DNA of 64,000 nt from Algoriphagus resistens (GTDB lineage Bacteria > Bacteroidota > Bacteroidia > Cytophagales > Cyclobacteriaceae): the NCBI RefSeq assembly GCF_001442615.1, contig NZ_LMXN01000016.1, forward strand, positions 89,059 through 153,058, read 5' to 3'. Below are positions 40,795 to 50,456 of this stretch, one piece after another. Both the position numbers and the translations under genes were made by a program. How positions within the stretch are numbered: position 1 is the first letter of the stretch; the number at the start of each line of letters is the position of its first letter. Below the pieces are notes generated by a model. It was not told where the DNA came from and did not search any database. It saw nothing but the letters and a program-made list of their open reading frames with translations.

Positions 40795-41222
40795 GATGGG
40801 TACGAGTGATTTAACTTTGGGGAATCTTAACTGGCCCATGTGCATCTTAGAGAGGGCGTTCTGGCCAAATGTATGGAGAAGAAATAATCCCATCTAACTG
40901 TGTGTCACAAAGACCCATCTCTTGTTACCCCCTGTAATGCATAGCTCTAGGTGACAACGAGTCCGAGAACCTGTTTCGATTTTTTGATCCCTATCGTTAA
41001 GGTCATTTTTTTGAAAGTACCCCCCCCAGTTTTCAGTCTTTAATTCTAGGTCAGCTATCCTGTTTTATTCAGAGGAACAATAGCTAAATTTTTAAAACTC
41101 AACCTGCTTGTTAAGCCAAACCGGGTATCCGTAAAGTGGTGAAACTGTTTGGTTAAGTGGGGCTAGAGGGAAGTTTTGTGCGACATACATTCGTGTAGTT
41201 CAAAACTAAAATCAAGAAAAAA
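40795..41222. other. Spacer before the truncated beta-lactamase-like gene
   Basis: About 430 bp without a gene. It contains a run of eight C at 41020-41027 and a short stretch (about 40884-40906) loosely like the dispersed repeat of 17.6 kb, too weak to call. Confidence 0.45.
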
Positions 41223-41771
41223 ATGAAAACATCAACAAAATTTTTCCTTAATGCCGGGATAGCTTTTCTTATGGCTGCAAGCCTGGTTTCCTGTCAACTA
41301 ATTGATACATTACCTATCGCTTCCAATGATGTGGTATTCGATGCTGAATTGTTTAAAGAAAATCTAAATGCCCAGTTGACTGGAGCAAGAGGCTATCAAT
41401 TTGTCATCACCAGAAACGGTAATATTGCTGAGACCGAAGCGGTAGGAATAGGAGGTATTTCTAGAACAGGTGCTATACCATCAAGCATTGATGGGTATGT
41501 AAACATAGCTAGCGTCACCAAAACACTGACAGCAACTGCGGCATTGCGTATTTTACCTAAAGCTAAAGTCGATCTGGGTGATGTTATTGGTCCATGGTTA
41601 CCGGTAAGCTGGGATATCCATCCTGATATAAGCCAGATTACTTTTCGGCAGTTGCTCACCCATACCTCTGGTATTCGTACAAGTAGGACTGGCTGGACAA
41701 CCCTTCAAAACATGGTGAGCAGCCCCATCATGGCGTCCAAAGTACCTGAATATGCCGATGCCAACTTTTGA
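41223..41771 (+). pseudogene. Truncated serine beta-lactamase-like protein (lipoprotein)
   Basis: 182 residues of a class C beta-lactamase/penicillin-binding family protein. It has a lipoprotein signal (AFLMAASLVSC, Cys24), the S-x-x-K nucleophile motif S97VTK100 and FRQLLTHTSGI, then stops at PEYADANF, exactly where the Y-x-N motif region begins. Intact members run another 200 or so residues and include the H/K-x-G box, so the enzyme is inactive. From the same point the sequence is the tail of a LytTR response regulator in another frame, so a deletion joined two genes. Confidence 0.8.
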
Positions 41772-42145
41772 CATCCCTTCTCCAAAATCTGAATGAACTT
41801 AAGTCGCAAGGACAACCTACGCTGACTTTATCTCTGTCAAATGAACTTGAATTTGTACCCTTGCATGACATCATTCGGATAGAAGCAGCAGGTGCTTATT
41901 CTACTTTCCATCTAGTGGATGGGAGGAAGATTATGGTCAGCAAAAACCTGAAAGAATATGAGATACTTCTCTGTAGGCATTTTTTTATGCGCATACACAA
42001 CTCCCATATCATCAATCTGAACAAAATCCAACGAATGCTTAAAACCGACGGAGGCTATGCGGTGATGAGTGATGGGTTCCCGGTGATTATCTCTCCAAAA
42101 AAGAAGGATGAATTTCTTCGTGTCATGTCACACCGTTCGCTCTAG
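41768..42145 (+). pseudogene. LytTR DNA-binding domain, remnant of a response regulator
   Basis: 125 codons from a TTG at 41768. After a linker (SLLQNLNELKSQGQ) there is a full LytTR domain: LEFVPLHDIIRIEAAGAYST, then IMVSKNLKEYE, FFMRIHNSHIINLNKIQRM and SDGFPVIISPKKKDEFL. The receiver domain that should precede it is missing; the sequence upstream is a beta-lactamase-like gene instead. The TTG overlaps the stop of that gene, so a stand-alone LytTR protein could still be made and bind its old targets, but no function can be assumed. Confidence 0.78.
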
Positions 42146-42288
42146 GGGTCTGCGTGTTGCGAGTCTTTGTTCCTGTCCAAAGCGCAAGACAGCAGGGATT
42201 ATCCGTGATCAGGTATAAGAGTCCCTATATTTAAGCTGTATCTTTACAAGAGCATTATCCTTCTGTGCTTCAGGTAAGCTCGGCTTTA

Positions 42289-43746
42289 TTACCAGCCTCC
42301 TCCCAGACTTCTGTATAAGTCAATGTTGGCTAGTAAGATGCGCATTTTAAGATCGATCAGGTTTAATTCGCTTTCCAAAGCATCACCCTGGGCGGTGTTG
42401 ACTTCAAGGTAATTTGCAAAGCCTGTACGGAATAATAAGGCAGCATCCATTATTCCTTTCTTGGTAGTTTGGATTCTCTCTTCGGCAAGTACATACTCCT
42501 CTTCTAGATTTTCGATTGTGACCAGTGCATCAGAGACTTCTTTCACTGCTACGATCAAATTATCCTTGAAATCGAGCTGAGCAATTTCTCTTCTGGCCAA
42601 AGCCTTTTTATGGTTGTTCTTCAGCTTTCCATTCATAAATACAGGCTGAAAAATAGCTCCATTAAGTAGAGCAAAGGCAGATTCTACCGGGTTAGCGAGC
42701 TTACTTAGCTGATAAGCATCCATTCCTATTCCAGCATTGATGCTTAAAGAGGGGTATTTCATTGCCTTCGCTATTCCTACCTGAGCATTACTTGCTATGA
42801 GAGCATATTCGGAGGATGCAATATCAGGCCTGTTGGTAATGAGCTCCAACGGTACACCTGTACTATAGGTGTTTTGAAAAGTAGCATTTTCTAATTCACC
42901 AGCTATCTCTACCTCCTGCGGTGATCTGCCTAGAAGGTAATTGAGTCGATTTTCCTGGATGCTGTAGTTTCTTTTGATCTGGGGAATGAGGGATTGGAAT
43001 TTCAATTTCTGGGACTTAGTCTGCTGGATTGCTAGAGAAGTAGCCTCACCAGCTTCAAATTGCAACTCCACTATACGCAAGGTGTTTTCATTTAGGCTTA
43101 GGTTCCTCTCGGCCACTTCCAGTTCGGCTTTAAGTTTCAGCAGTGTATAATAGGTGGCTGCCACTTCAGCTACCAGCGCGGTTTGAACTGCTTTTTTGAA
43201 TTCTTCACTTTGCATATAGCAGGCCAGAGCAGCGTCTTTCTGCCAACGGTATTTTCCCCATAAGTCTATTTCCCAACTGGAAGAAATCTGGTTATAATAA
43301 GAAAGTCGCTCCGTGTAAAGTGTGGACGGGGGATTTCCATCATGGATATTCCGTGAGCGGTTTGACCCGAAATTCGCATAATTTTCTGAAGCATATTCAC
43401 GGTTCAATCCCAGTGGTGTAATCCCCAATGTAGGATACATATTGGCCTTGGATTGTTTGAAGTCCAACATGCTGATCTCTATATTCTGGACCGCCCGTTG
43501 CATATCTAGATTATTTGCCAGTGCAGTATCTATTAAACCAATCAGTTGGGGGTCATCAAAAAACTCTGCCCATTTAATTTCAGTCAAAGTCCGGGATCCG
43601 GTTGAAATAGTATCCTGGTAGGTTGGGCCTCCATAGAATTCATCTGAAATGTCAAAATTAGGTCTTGAGTATGGCTCTCCCACTTTACAACCTGTAGCGG
43701 CGAGCAGAAGAAATACTACTATTTTTAGTGACTGTAATTTATTCAT
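42289..43746 (-). CDS. RND efflux outer-membrane lipoprotein (TolC/OprM family, NodT type)
   Basis: A 485-residue outer-membrane factor. The chosen ATG at 43746 begins a lipoprotein signal (IVVFLLLAATGC, Cys20); a longer frame reaches back into the permease gene. The body has the duplicated helical repeat of the family, such as VEVAERNLSLNENTLRIVELQ and later EYVLAEERIQTTKKGIMDAA, with PSLSINAGIGMDAY in the strand region. It forms the exit duct of the tripartite pump. Its start overlaps the stop of the permease gene by eight bases. Confidence 0.93.
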   Translation of the reverse strand: MNKLQSLKIVVFLLLAATGCKVGEPYSRPNFDISDEFYGGPTYQDTISTGSRTLTEIKWAEFFDDPQLIGLIDTALANNLDMQRAVQNIEISMLDFKQSKANMYPTLGITPLGLNREYASENYANFGSNRSRNIHDGNPPSTLYTERLSYYNQISSSWEIDLWGKYRWQKDAALACYMQSEEFKKAVQTALVAEVAATYYTLLKLKAELEVAERNLSLNENTLRIVELQFEAGEATSLAIQQTKSQKLKFQSLIPQIKRNYSIQENRLNYLLGRSPQEVEIAGELENATFQNTYSTGVPLELITNRPDIASSEYALIASNAQVGIAKAMKYPSLSINAGIGMDAYQLSKLANPVESAFALLNGAIFQPVFMNGKLKNNHKKALARREIAQLDFKDNLIVAVKEVSDALVTIENLEEEYVLAEERIQTTKKGIMDAALLFRTGFANYLEVNTAQGDALESELNLIDLKMRILLANIDLYRSLGGGW

Positions 43747-46700
43747 GGGGATGTGGTTGTTCTGCGGTTTCCAAATTGAATCTGTCATGTAATGATTGGA
43801 ATAAGTATGCCAACACAGGGATGATGAATATTCCAAGAATAATTCCAGACAACATTCCTCCTGCCGTGCCAACGCTGACTGATTTGTTTCCCTGTGCGGC
43901 AGATCCAACAGAAAACATCAGCGGTATCAGCCCCACAGTGAATGCAAGTGAGGTCATAATTATCGCACGCACACGTAAGGCACTGGCATCAAGTACCGCA
44001 TCCAAAACACTGGCTCCAGCCCGTCTTTTCTGCGAGGCAAATTCTACAATCAAAATGGCATTCTTTGCCAATAGACCGATGAGCATCAGTATTCCTACCT
44101 GTACATAGATGTTATTATTGATACCTGTCAAATTAATGGCTACATATACCCCGAATATTCCGGTGGGTAGTGATAGCATCACCGCAAGTGGTAGCCAGAA
44201 GCTGTTGTATTGTGCGGCTAGAATAAAATAAACCAATACAATACTGATGATAAATACCATGGTCGCATCTGAGCCCGAGTTTTTCTCCTCAAGGCTCATC
44301 CCTGTCCACTCGTAGCTGTAATTTGCAGGGAGTTTTGCAGCAATCTCTTCCACTGCGGCCATAGCATCGTTTGTACTGTATCCTTCGGCTGGGATAGCGC
44401 TTATTTTCACCGCCGTATACAAGTTATATCTTCTCACTAGTTCCGGGCCAAAAGCCTGTTCCAGAGAAACCAACGTGTTTAAGGGGACCATCTCGCCTTC
44501 ATTGTTCTTCACGAAAATCGAGTTGATTGCCTTGGTGTTTTCCCGATACTGTACATCAGACTGGGCAAACACCTGATATTGTCTTCCGAATCGGTTGAAA
44601 TCTCCTACACGTCTTCTTCCAAAATACCCTTGCATGGTTTTCATCATCTCACTGACGCTTACACCAAGTTTTTTTGCTTTTTCGTAATCTATCTTGATTT
44701 TGTATTGGGGGTAGTTTACATCGAAGGAAGAAAAGGCATTCTCGATTTCTTTACGGCTTAATACCTCATTGATGAATTCGTTCGCGGCGAGGTTAAAATC
44801 ACTGAGATCCCCACCTTCCCGATCTTGCATTACAAATTCCAGTCCGCTAAAATCACCAAATCCCTGTACTGTTGGTTTAGGATACACTCGGATTCTCGCA
44901 TCAACGATATGAGAGGAAAGCTTAGCGGTGATATCTGCAATCACTTCTTCCAATTCTCTGATTTTCCCACGCTCAGGGATGTCTTTGAGTTTGATATAGG
45001 CCATGCCATAGGAGGTACTGGCGGCATTATCAACAATGTTGTTTCCCGCAACAGTATTGATTCCTGCTACGGCTGGATGCTCCTTTAAAATTGAATCTGC
45101 CTGAAGTAGTGCTTCAGATGTTCTATGTAAGGATGATGCAGGAGGCATGGCAAGTGACAAGGTTAGGAAACTATCATCTTCTGTGGGGATAAATGCTTTT
45201 GGGGCTAAACCTGAGAGAAATACAGTTCCTGCTGTAATCACTACAAGTCCTCCCAGGGATAGCCATTTATGCATAATGGCCCATTTTGCCATAAGTACAT
45301 ACTTGGTGACAAATCTGTCAAAAAGGGTGTCAAACTTCCGTAGTCCCGTATCCCTAAGTACTTTCACCTTCAGCATAGAGCGGGAACCACTGATACGTTC
45401 TACGATTCTGATTTTTTTCTTTGGCCGGGTCCGCTCTTTGAAAAACAAGATCATAAGCACTGGGCCAAGGGTAAGTGATACGACTGCTGAAATCACCACT
45501 GCGATGATAATGGTATAGGCAAATTCCTGATAAAATACCCCTACTGGGCCGCTCAAGAAACCCACCGGAAGAAATACAGCTGAAATAACAATAGTAATGG
45601 ATACAATCGCTCCTGTAATTTCATTCATAGCATCATTCACTGCCTGTCGGGCTCCCATCCCATGCTTCTGCATCTTCTCATAGATGGCCTCTATTACCAC
45701 GATACTGTTATCTACCACAATTCCGATGGACAAAACCATAGAAAACATGCTGAGTACATTCATAGTACTCCCGATCAGCTGGAGAAAAAAGAAGGTTCCC
45801 AGTAGAGAAATCGGAATGGTAATGGCGGTGATAAAAGTGACTTTGAAATTTTGCAGAAAGATAAATACCACAAGAAAAACCAGTACGAAAGCTTCAATCA
45901 GTGTTTTTACCACTTGGCTCATTGATTCATCGATCTGTTTTCTGACACTGTAAGAAATATCGTACTTCATGCCTTCAGGAAAGAATCTGGCCCGCTCCTC
46001 TAATACTGCTCTTACCCGTTCATCAATTTCTTTGGCATTGGATCCACTCATCTGGACAATGTCCATAGTCACGCCTGGCATCCCATCTACTTTGTTGTCA
46101 CTTGCGTAATTCGAAGCCCCGAATTCTAATCTGGCCACATCTTTTAAGCGAAGTATAGAGCCGTCATTTGTTGCCTTGATTACCAGGTTTTCATAGCGCT
46201 CCGGAACATTAAACCTGCCTTCATGACGAATGACCGTTTCGAACACACCTTCAGAGTCTTCACCGAATTTACCTGGTGCGGCTTCAAAACTTTGGTCACG
46301 GATCTGTTTAATTACATCATCAGGGGTGAGTCCATACAAAGCCATTTTTTCAGGCATTAGCCATACACGCATAGCATAATCCCGCTGCCTTAAAATAGTC
46401 GCTTCTGCGATGCCTTCTACGCGTTTGAGTTCCCGCCGAATGTCCCTTCTGATATAGGCTTGAAGAAAAGTCTCATCGTAGGAAGGGTTTTCGCTGTAAA
46501 AATTAATGGTCATGATGCTTCCTTTAAGCCTCTTCATAACCGATATTCCGGCTTCTACCACCTCTGGAGGAAGAAATTCAGTGACTTCAGAAACCCTGTT
46601 TTGGATATTTACAGCAGCGATATCGGGATCTGTCCCTGGTTTGAAATACACGTTGATAGTACCTGTACCAGCATTGGTGGCAGAGGAACTGATATATGTC

Positions 46701-46924
46701 ATACCTTCTACACCATTGATCGCTTCCTCCAATGGGAGAAGAACAGATCCTGCAATAGTCTCAGCATTTCCTCCTGGATATTTTACACTTACATTTACAC
46801 TTGGAGGGGCTATTTCTGGAAATCGCTCGACTGGCAGGCTTCTGATACCCATTATCCCGGCCAACACCAAGAGAATGGAAATTACCATCGCCACAACTGG
46901 CTGATCTATAATTTTCTTTATCAT
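43739..46924 (-). CDS. RND efflux pump permease, HAE1 family
   Basis: A 1061-residue inner-membrane proton antiporter of the AcrB/MexB type. It opens with PVVAMVISILLVLAGIMGIRSLPVERFPEIAPP and has two halves with large periplasmic loops. Helix 4 reads SIGIVVDNSIVVIEA: the second Asp of the AcrB pair (Asp407-Asp408) is Asn here, while the helix 10 Lys is kept in GLLAKNAILIVEF. The pump probably exports drugs or other amphiphiles. It follows the adaptor gene by 50 bp and overlaps the outer-membrane factor gene. Confidence 0.95.
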   Translation of the reverse strand: MIKKIIDQPVVAMVISILLVLAGIMGIRSLPVERFPEIAPPSVNVSVKYPGGNAETIAGSVLLPLEEAINGVEGMTYISSSATNAGTGTINVYFKPGTDPDIAAVNIQNRVSEVTEFLPPEVVEAGISVMKRLKGSIMTINFYSENPSYDETFLQAYIRRDIRRELKRVEGIAEATILRQRDYAMRVWLMPEKMALYGLTPDDVIKQIRDQSFEAAPGKFGEDSEGVFETVIRHEGRFNVPERYENLVIKATNDGSILRLKDVARLEFGASNYASDNKVDGMPGVTMDIVQMSGSNAKEIDERVRAVLEERARFFPEGMKYDISYSVRKQIDESMSQVVKTLIEAFVLVFLVVFIFLQNFKVTFITAITIPISLLGTFFFLQLIGSTMNVLSMFSMVLSIGIVVDNSIVVIEAIYEKMQKHGMGARQAVNDAMNEITGAIVSITIVISAVFLPVGFLSGPVGVFYQEFAYTIIIAVVISAVVSLTLGPVLMILFFKERTRPKKKIRIVERISGSRSMLKVKVLRDTGLRKFDTLFDRFVTKYVLMAKWAIMHKWLSLGGLVVITAGTVFLSGLAPKAFIPTEDDSFLTLSLAMPPASSLHRTSEALLQADSILKEHPAVAGINTVAGNNIVDNAASTSYGMAYIKLKDIPERGKIRELEEVIADITAKLSSHIVDARIRVYPKPTVQGFGDFSGLEFVMQDREGGDLSDFNLAANEFINEVLSRKEIENAFSSFDVNYPQYKIKIDYEKAKKLGVSVSEMMKTMQGYFGRRRVGDFNRFGRQYQVFAQSDVQYRENTKAINSIFVKNNEGEMVPLNTLVSLEQAFGPELVRRYNLYTAVKISAIPAEGYSTNDAMAAVEEIAAKLPANYSYEWTGMSLEEKNSGSDATMVFIISIVLVYFILAAQYNSFWLPLAVMLSLPTGIFGVYVAINLTGINNNIYVQVGILMLIGLLAKNAILIVEFASQKRRAGASVLDAVLDASALRVRAIIMTSLAFTVGLIPLMFSVGSAAQGNKSVSVGTAGGMLSGIILGIFIIPVLAYLFQSLHDRFNLETAEQPHPHE

Positions 46925-46974
46925 TTTTGAAAGATACTTGTGCTGAGTTTTATTGAAGAAATATCAAAAAAAGC

Positions 46975-48141
46975 CTAGTTAGGAATTCTATTTCTAGTAA
47001 TCGGGTTGACTTTCATGCCGTTGGCCAACTTATCCAGCCCGGAGGTGATGATTCTGTCGTTTGCTGAAAGTGTTTTATCTTTTACGATATAATTGTTTCC
47101 TGATATCCCTTCGATTTCGATTTCTCTTCTTTCTGCGGTATTGTCTTCTTTCAATACGAAAACAAATTTTTTGTCCTGGATAGAAACTGTAGCCCCCTGA
47201 GGGATCATCACCGCTTTGGGATATATCTGCTCCATCAATATTTTTCCGGTATTTCCCAGCCTGAGTAGTGTGTCCGGGTTTCGGAATTTTGCACGCAGCG
47301 ATATGGAGCCAGTAGCTCGGTCAATCTGACCGGAGGTGGCATCTACAATACCAGGATGCTCATAAATGGAGCCATCAGCCAGAACTAACTTTACATTAGG
47401 ATTCATCTTCATCGATTGAGAAGCGGTATCCATTTTCATCCGCTGATAGAGTAGGTAGTCGGACTCACTCATAGAAAAGTAGACATAGATATCATTTACA
47501 TTGGATAACACCGTGAGAGGTTCGGAATCTGTTTGCTTGACTACGTTTCCTACTGACTTGGGAAATCTGCCTACAAAACCACTCACAGGAGCCTTAATGG
47601 TTGTAAATTCCAACTTGATCTTCATATTAGCCTCTGCAGCCTTGGCTTTCTCCAGAGAGGACTGTGCAACTTCATAGTCAGCCTGCGCGGTTTTTTGCTG
47701 AACTTCAGAGATCACTGCATTTTCTATGAGGGGTTGCAACCGGTCCAGTTCCGTTTTTGCCTTTCGGAGTTTAGCCTCTTCAAGTTGCACATTTGCGCTT
47801 GCGTTTCTAAGATCCTCCAAGTAGGGTTGTTGATTGATGTCCATCAATGGTTGTCCCTTTCTGACATACTGTCCTTCATCCACATGGAATTTCTCCAATA
47901 TTCCATCCACCTGAGGCCTGATCTCCACATCTTCTGTTCCCTCTATAGAGCCGAGGTATTGATAGGGAACAGCAGCGGCTTCTTCCTTAAGTGTAATATA
48001 GGGGAGAGTCAATCCTTGGTCTTCCACCTCTTTTTCCTTACAAAAGCTCATGGATAGAATCAACATAGGAAATGAGAGCAAGCGTGCTATCCCGTAGCTA
48101 GGGAGTCTGTCAGAAATTATTTTCATAGAGGTAATTGTCAT
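46975..48141 (-). CDS. RND efflux periplasmic adaptor (membrane fusion protein)
   Basis: A protein of up to 388 residues of the AcrA/MexA family, first gene of the pump operon. Lipobox near LSMSFC suggests a lipoprotein. The barrel-sandwich halves are seen in VEIRPQVDGILEKFHVDEGQYVRKGQPL and TIKAPVSGFVGRF, with the coiled-coil hairpin between (about 90-170). The start is either ATG 48141 or ATG 48126; the second leaves a tidier signal. No regulator gene adjoins the operon; the LytTR remnant lies at its far end. Confidence 0.93.
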   Translation of the reverse strand: MTITSMKIISDRLPSYGIARLLSFPMLILSMSFCKEKEVEDQGLTLPYITLKEEAAAVPYQYLGSIEGTEDVEIRPQVDGILEKFHVDEGQYVRKGQPLMDINQQPYLEDLRNASANVQLEEAKLRKAKTELDRLQPLIENAVISEVQQKTAQADYEVAQSSLEKAKAAEANMKIKLEFTTIKAPVSGFVGRFPKSVGNVVKQTDSEPLTVLSNVNDIYVYFSMSESDYLLYQRMKMDTASQSMKMNPNVKLVLADGSIYEHPGIVDATSGQIDRATGSISLRAKFRNPDTLLRLGNTGKILMEQIYPKAVMIPQGATVSIQDKKFVFVLKEDNTAERREIEIEGISGNNYIVKDKTLSANDRIITSGLDKLANGMKVNPITRNRIPN

Positions 48142-48853
48142 AGATTAAAACAATTTTATAAACTGTAAAGGGTGCTCCTTGTAGATGAAATTCATAAAGT
48201 TTCCCATCAGATTTTCTCTTGGTTCGTAGGATTTTGGGTCTATTATTTTGTCTTATATAAGGGACTAAGTACTGAGGAGATAGTCCGGATTCCTTTCCGA
48301 TTGGTCAAAAAAAACTGAATAATTGACCTAAGCTGGAAATTTGGGAAGCTCTTGTCCTAATATAATGCCACCTAATACCGTCCTATTGGCATTTGAAGGA
48401 TCTGTATCGCAATCTTTTCCCGGATTGAAAATCTTTAATTTAAATTTATGCTGACATCGCATGGGGGTGCGGCTATCATTTAAGCTTCAAACAGGAAGTA
48501 ATGTGTCTCCATTATAAATATAAATGGGTTATTTGAGGCTGAAATATAGTTTTTGGCCCCCTATAAGGGTTTCAGTGTACTTGAGTTTACCTAAAGTGCA
48601 GAGATTGTTTTTATGTCAAAGTTATTTTTCCAAATTTATGTTAATGCGAAAACCCCACTTCCTACGCCTTTCTAACAAGCAGCTTCCGTTTGGGAAATAG
48701 TTGGGGCAAATTGGTGAGGATTTGTACAAACTATGCCTGTACAGGTACTGGTCGGGGGAACTTTCCATACGATGATCAATTGATTTATAACAGTGTGTAC
48801 GAATTCCATATTCCGCATCTTCTGGTTAACTTTGTCGCCAATTCCTATTAGAG
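48142..48853. other. Divergent spacer between the efflux operon and queD
   Basis: About 710 bp without a gene. On the minus strand TAACTTTG (48617-48624) could be a distant promoter box for the pump operon; on the plus strand TAACTTTG at 48827-48834 serves queD. Confidence 0.4.
48827..48834 (+). promoter_or_regulatory. -7 promoter box of queD
   Basis: TAACTTTG fits TAnnTTTG and lies 19 bp before the queD ATG, which implies a very short leader. No good -33 TTTG is present. Confidence 0.45.
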
Positions 48854-49273
48854 ATGATTTACGTTTGTAGAAAAGAACACTTCAATGCAGCCCACAAGCT
48901 TTGGAACCCAAAGTGGTCAGAAGAGAAGAATGTTGAAGTATTTGGGCCTTGCGCCAATGTGAACTGGCATGGTCACAACTTTGAGTTGATCGTGATGGTG
49001 AAAGGATTACCTGATCCTGATACTGGATTTGTAGTGGATCTGAAAAAGCTGAGCACCATCATCCGAAATTTGGTGATTGAGAAAGTTGATCATAAAAACT
49101 TGAATGTAGATGTTGATTTTATGCAAGGTAAATTAGCCAGCTGTGAAAATCTCATCATGGAATTTTGGAAAATTCTTGAACCTGCCGTGAATGAAATCAC
49201 CTCCAACGGTGGTTTGCACAAGCTTACCCTGTATGAGACCCCGAGGAATTTTGTGGAATACTATGGGGAGTAG
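48854..49273 (+). CDS. queD: 6-carboxytetrahydropterin synthase family protein
   Basis: A 139-residue enzyme of the 6-pyruvoyl-tetrahydropterin synthase family. Zinc ligands are in HFNAAH (residues 9-14) and NWHGHNFEL; the Cys of GPCANVNWHGH fits the catalytic Cys, and LYETPRNFVEYYGE carries the late Glu. In queuosine synthesis QueD makes 6-carboxytetrahydropterin for QueE, which is encoded at 31.1 kb. A role in another pterin pathway cannot be excluded. lpxB follows 30 bp later. Confidence 0.9.
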   Translation: MIYVCRKEHFNAAHKLWNPKWSEEKNVEVFGPCANVNWHGHNFELIVMVKGLPDPDTGFVVDLKKLSTIIRNLVIEKVDHKNLNVDVDFMQGKLASCENLIMEFWKILEPAVNEITSNGGLHKLTLYETPRNFVEYYGE

Positions 49274-49303
49274 TCTTTTTGTATTTGTTAATATCTCAAC
49301 CTT

Positions 49304-50425
49304 TTGACTCAACAAAAAAAGCTCTACATCATCTCTGGCGAACGATCCGGGGATTTGCATGCCTCTAATCTGGTGTATTCTCTCCTGGCGCAAAACCCAG
49401 ATTTGAATATTCGTGGGATGGGAGGAAGCTACTCCAGAGATGCGGGAGTGGAATTAGCTGTTAATTACGCAGAGGTAGCGGTGATGGGTTTTTTGGAAGT
49501 GGTGATGGGATTTCGGAAAGTACTGAAATTCCTGAGACTAGTGAAGAATGATATTTTAGCATTCACACCTGATGCCATTATCCTTGTGGATTATGGCGGG
49601 TTTAATATGAAAATCGCGGCTTTCGCCAAAGAAAAGAACATCCCGGTTCATTATTATATTCCCCCAAAAGTGTGGGCCTGGAACCAAAAGCGGGCGTTGA
49701 AGTTAAAAGCTTTCACAGATCAGATTTATTCCATCTTACCTTTTGAACCTGAATTTTTTGAGAAATATGACATGAAGGTCCACTACGTAGGAAACCCTCT
49801 CCTTGATGAAATCTCGAAATTCCAACCTCATGCGTTTTTCTATCAGAAAAACGAGTTGAGTTACCAGCCTATTATTGCGTTATTGCCGGGCAGTCGCGCC
49901 CAGGAGATCAATGCTATGCTGGATCGTATGACTGCTTTAGTAAGAGAATTTCCCAGTGCCCAGTTTGTAATTGCCGGAGTTGGGGATCTTGGTAATGGAA
50001 TCTACCAGCGCGGAATAAATGCAGGCATTCGGGTCATCTATGATCAGACCTACGATCTATTATCTCATGCAATTGCTGCTGTGGTAACCTCAGGGACGGC
50101 TACGTTAGAGACAGCCCTATTTAGAGTCCCCCAGGTGGTAGTGTACCGCACAAGTTCCATCTCATATGCGATTGCCAAAAACTTGATTCGCGTACCCTAC
50201 ATTTCTTTAGTCAATTTAATTGCCGATAAAGAAGTCGTGAAAGAACTTATTCAAAGTGATTTTTCCATTCCTAATCTGAAAGCTGAGTTGCAACAAATCC
50301 TGGGTAATCAAGTGTATAAGGGACAGATGCTTCAGGGATATGATTTGATCAAAGAGCGGATAGGGGAGAAAAGTGCATCTGAGACTACAGCAGGATTGAT
50401 TCTGGATAGTCTAAGTAAAAAATAA
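49304..50425 (+). CDS. lpxB: Lipid-A-disaccharide synthase (TTG start)
   Basis: A 373-residue GT19 enzyme that joins UDP-2,3-diacylglucosamine and lipid X in lipid A synthesis. The N-terminus LYIISGERSGDLHASNLV is diagnostic; GFLEVVMGFRKVLKF, YYIPPKVWAWNQKRALKLK and LLPGSRAQEINAMLDRM follow in the expected order. No ATG or GTG precedes the conserved N-terminus; TTG at 49304 (TTGACTCAAC) is the only sensible start. The gene ends in a bidirectional terminator facing clpX. Confidence 0.94.
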   Translation: MTQQKKLYIISGERSGDLHASNLVYSLLAQNPDLNIRGMGGSYSRDAGVELAVNYAEVAVMGFLEVVMGFRKVLKFLRLVKNDILAFTPDAIILVDYGGFNMKIAAFAKEKNIPVHYYIPPKVWAWNQKRALKLKAFTDQIYSILPFEPEFFEKYDMKVHYVGNPLLDEISKFQPHAFFYQKNELSYQPIIALLPGSRAQEINAMLDRMTALVREFPSAQFVIAGVGDLGNGIYQRGINAGIRVIYDQTYDLLSHAIAAVVTSGTATLETALFRVPQVVVYRTSSISYAIAKNLIRVPYISLVNLIADKEVVKELIQSDFSIPNLKAELQQILGNQVYKGQMLQGYDLIKERIGEKSASETTAGLILDSLSKK

Positions 50426-50455
50426 CCCCTGCCTCAGTTGAAACAGGGGTTTACT
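50424..50455 (+). terminator. Intrinsic terminator between convergent lpxB and clpX
   Basis: AACCCCTG (50424-50431) pairs with CAGGGGTT (50444-50451), directly after the lpxB stop, followed by a T-rich tract; A-rich flanks would let it work in both directions. Confidence 0.75.
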
Positions 50456-50456
50456 T

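Noticed and set aside
40860..40915. Degenerate further copy of the dispersed repeat
   Set aside because: Only a loose match (AATAATCCCATC...GTGTGTCAC) with gaps; no hairpin and no ATGA boundary.
43728..46930. Several long plus-strand frames inside the efflux permease gene
   Set aside because: They are antisense to a clear RND permease and reflect its codon use.
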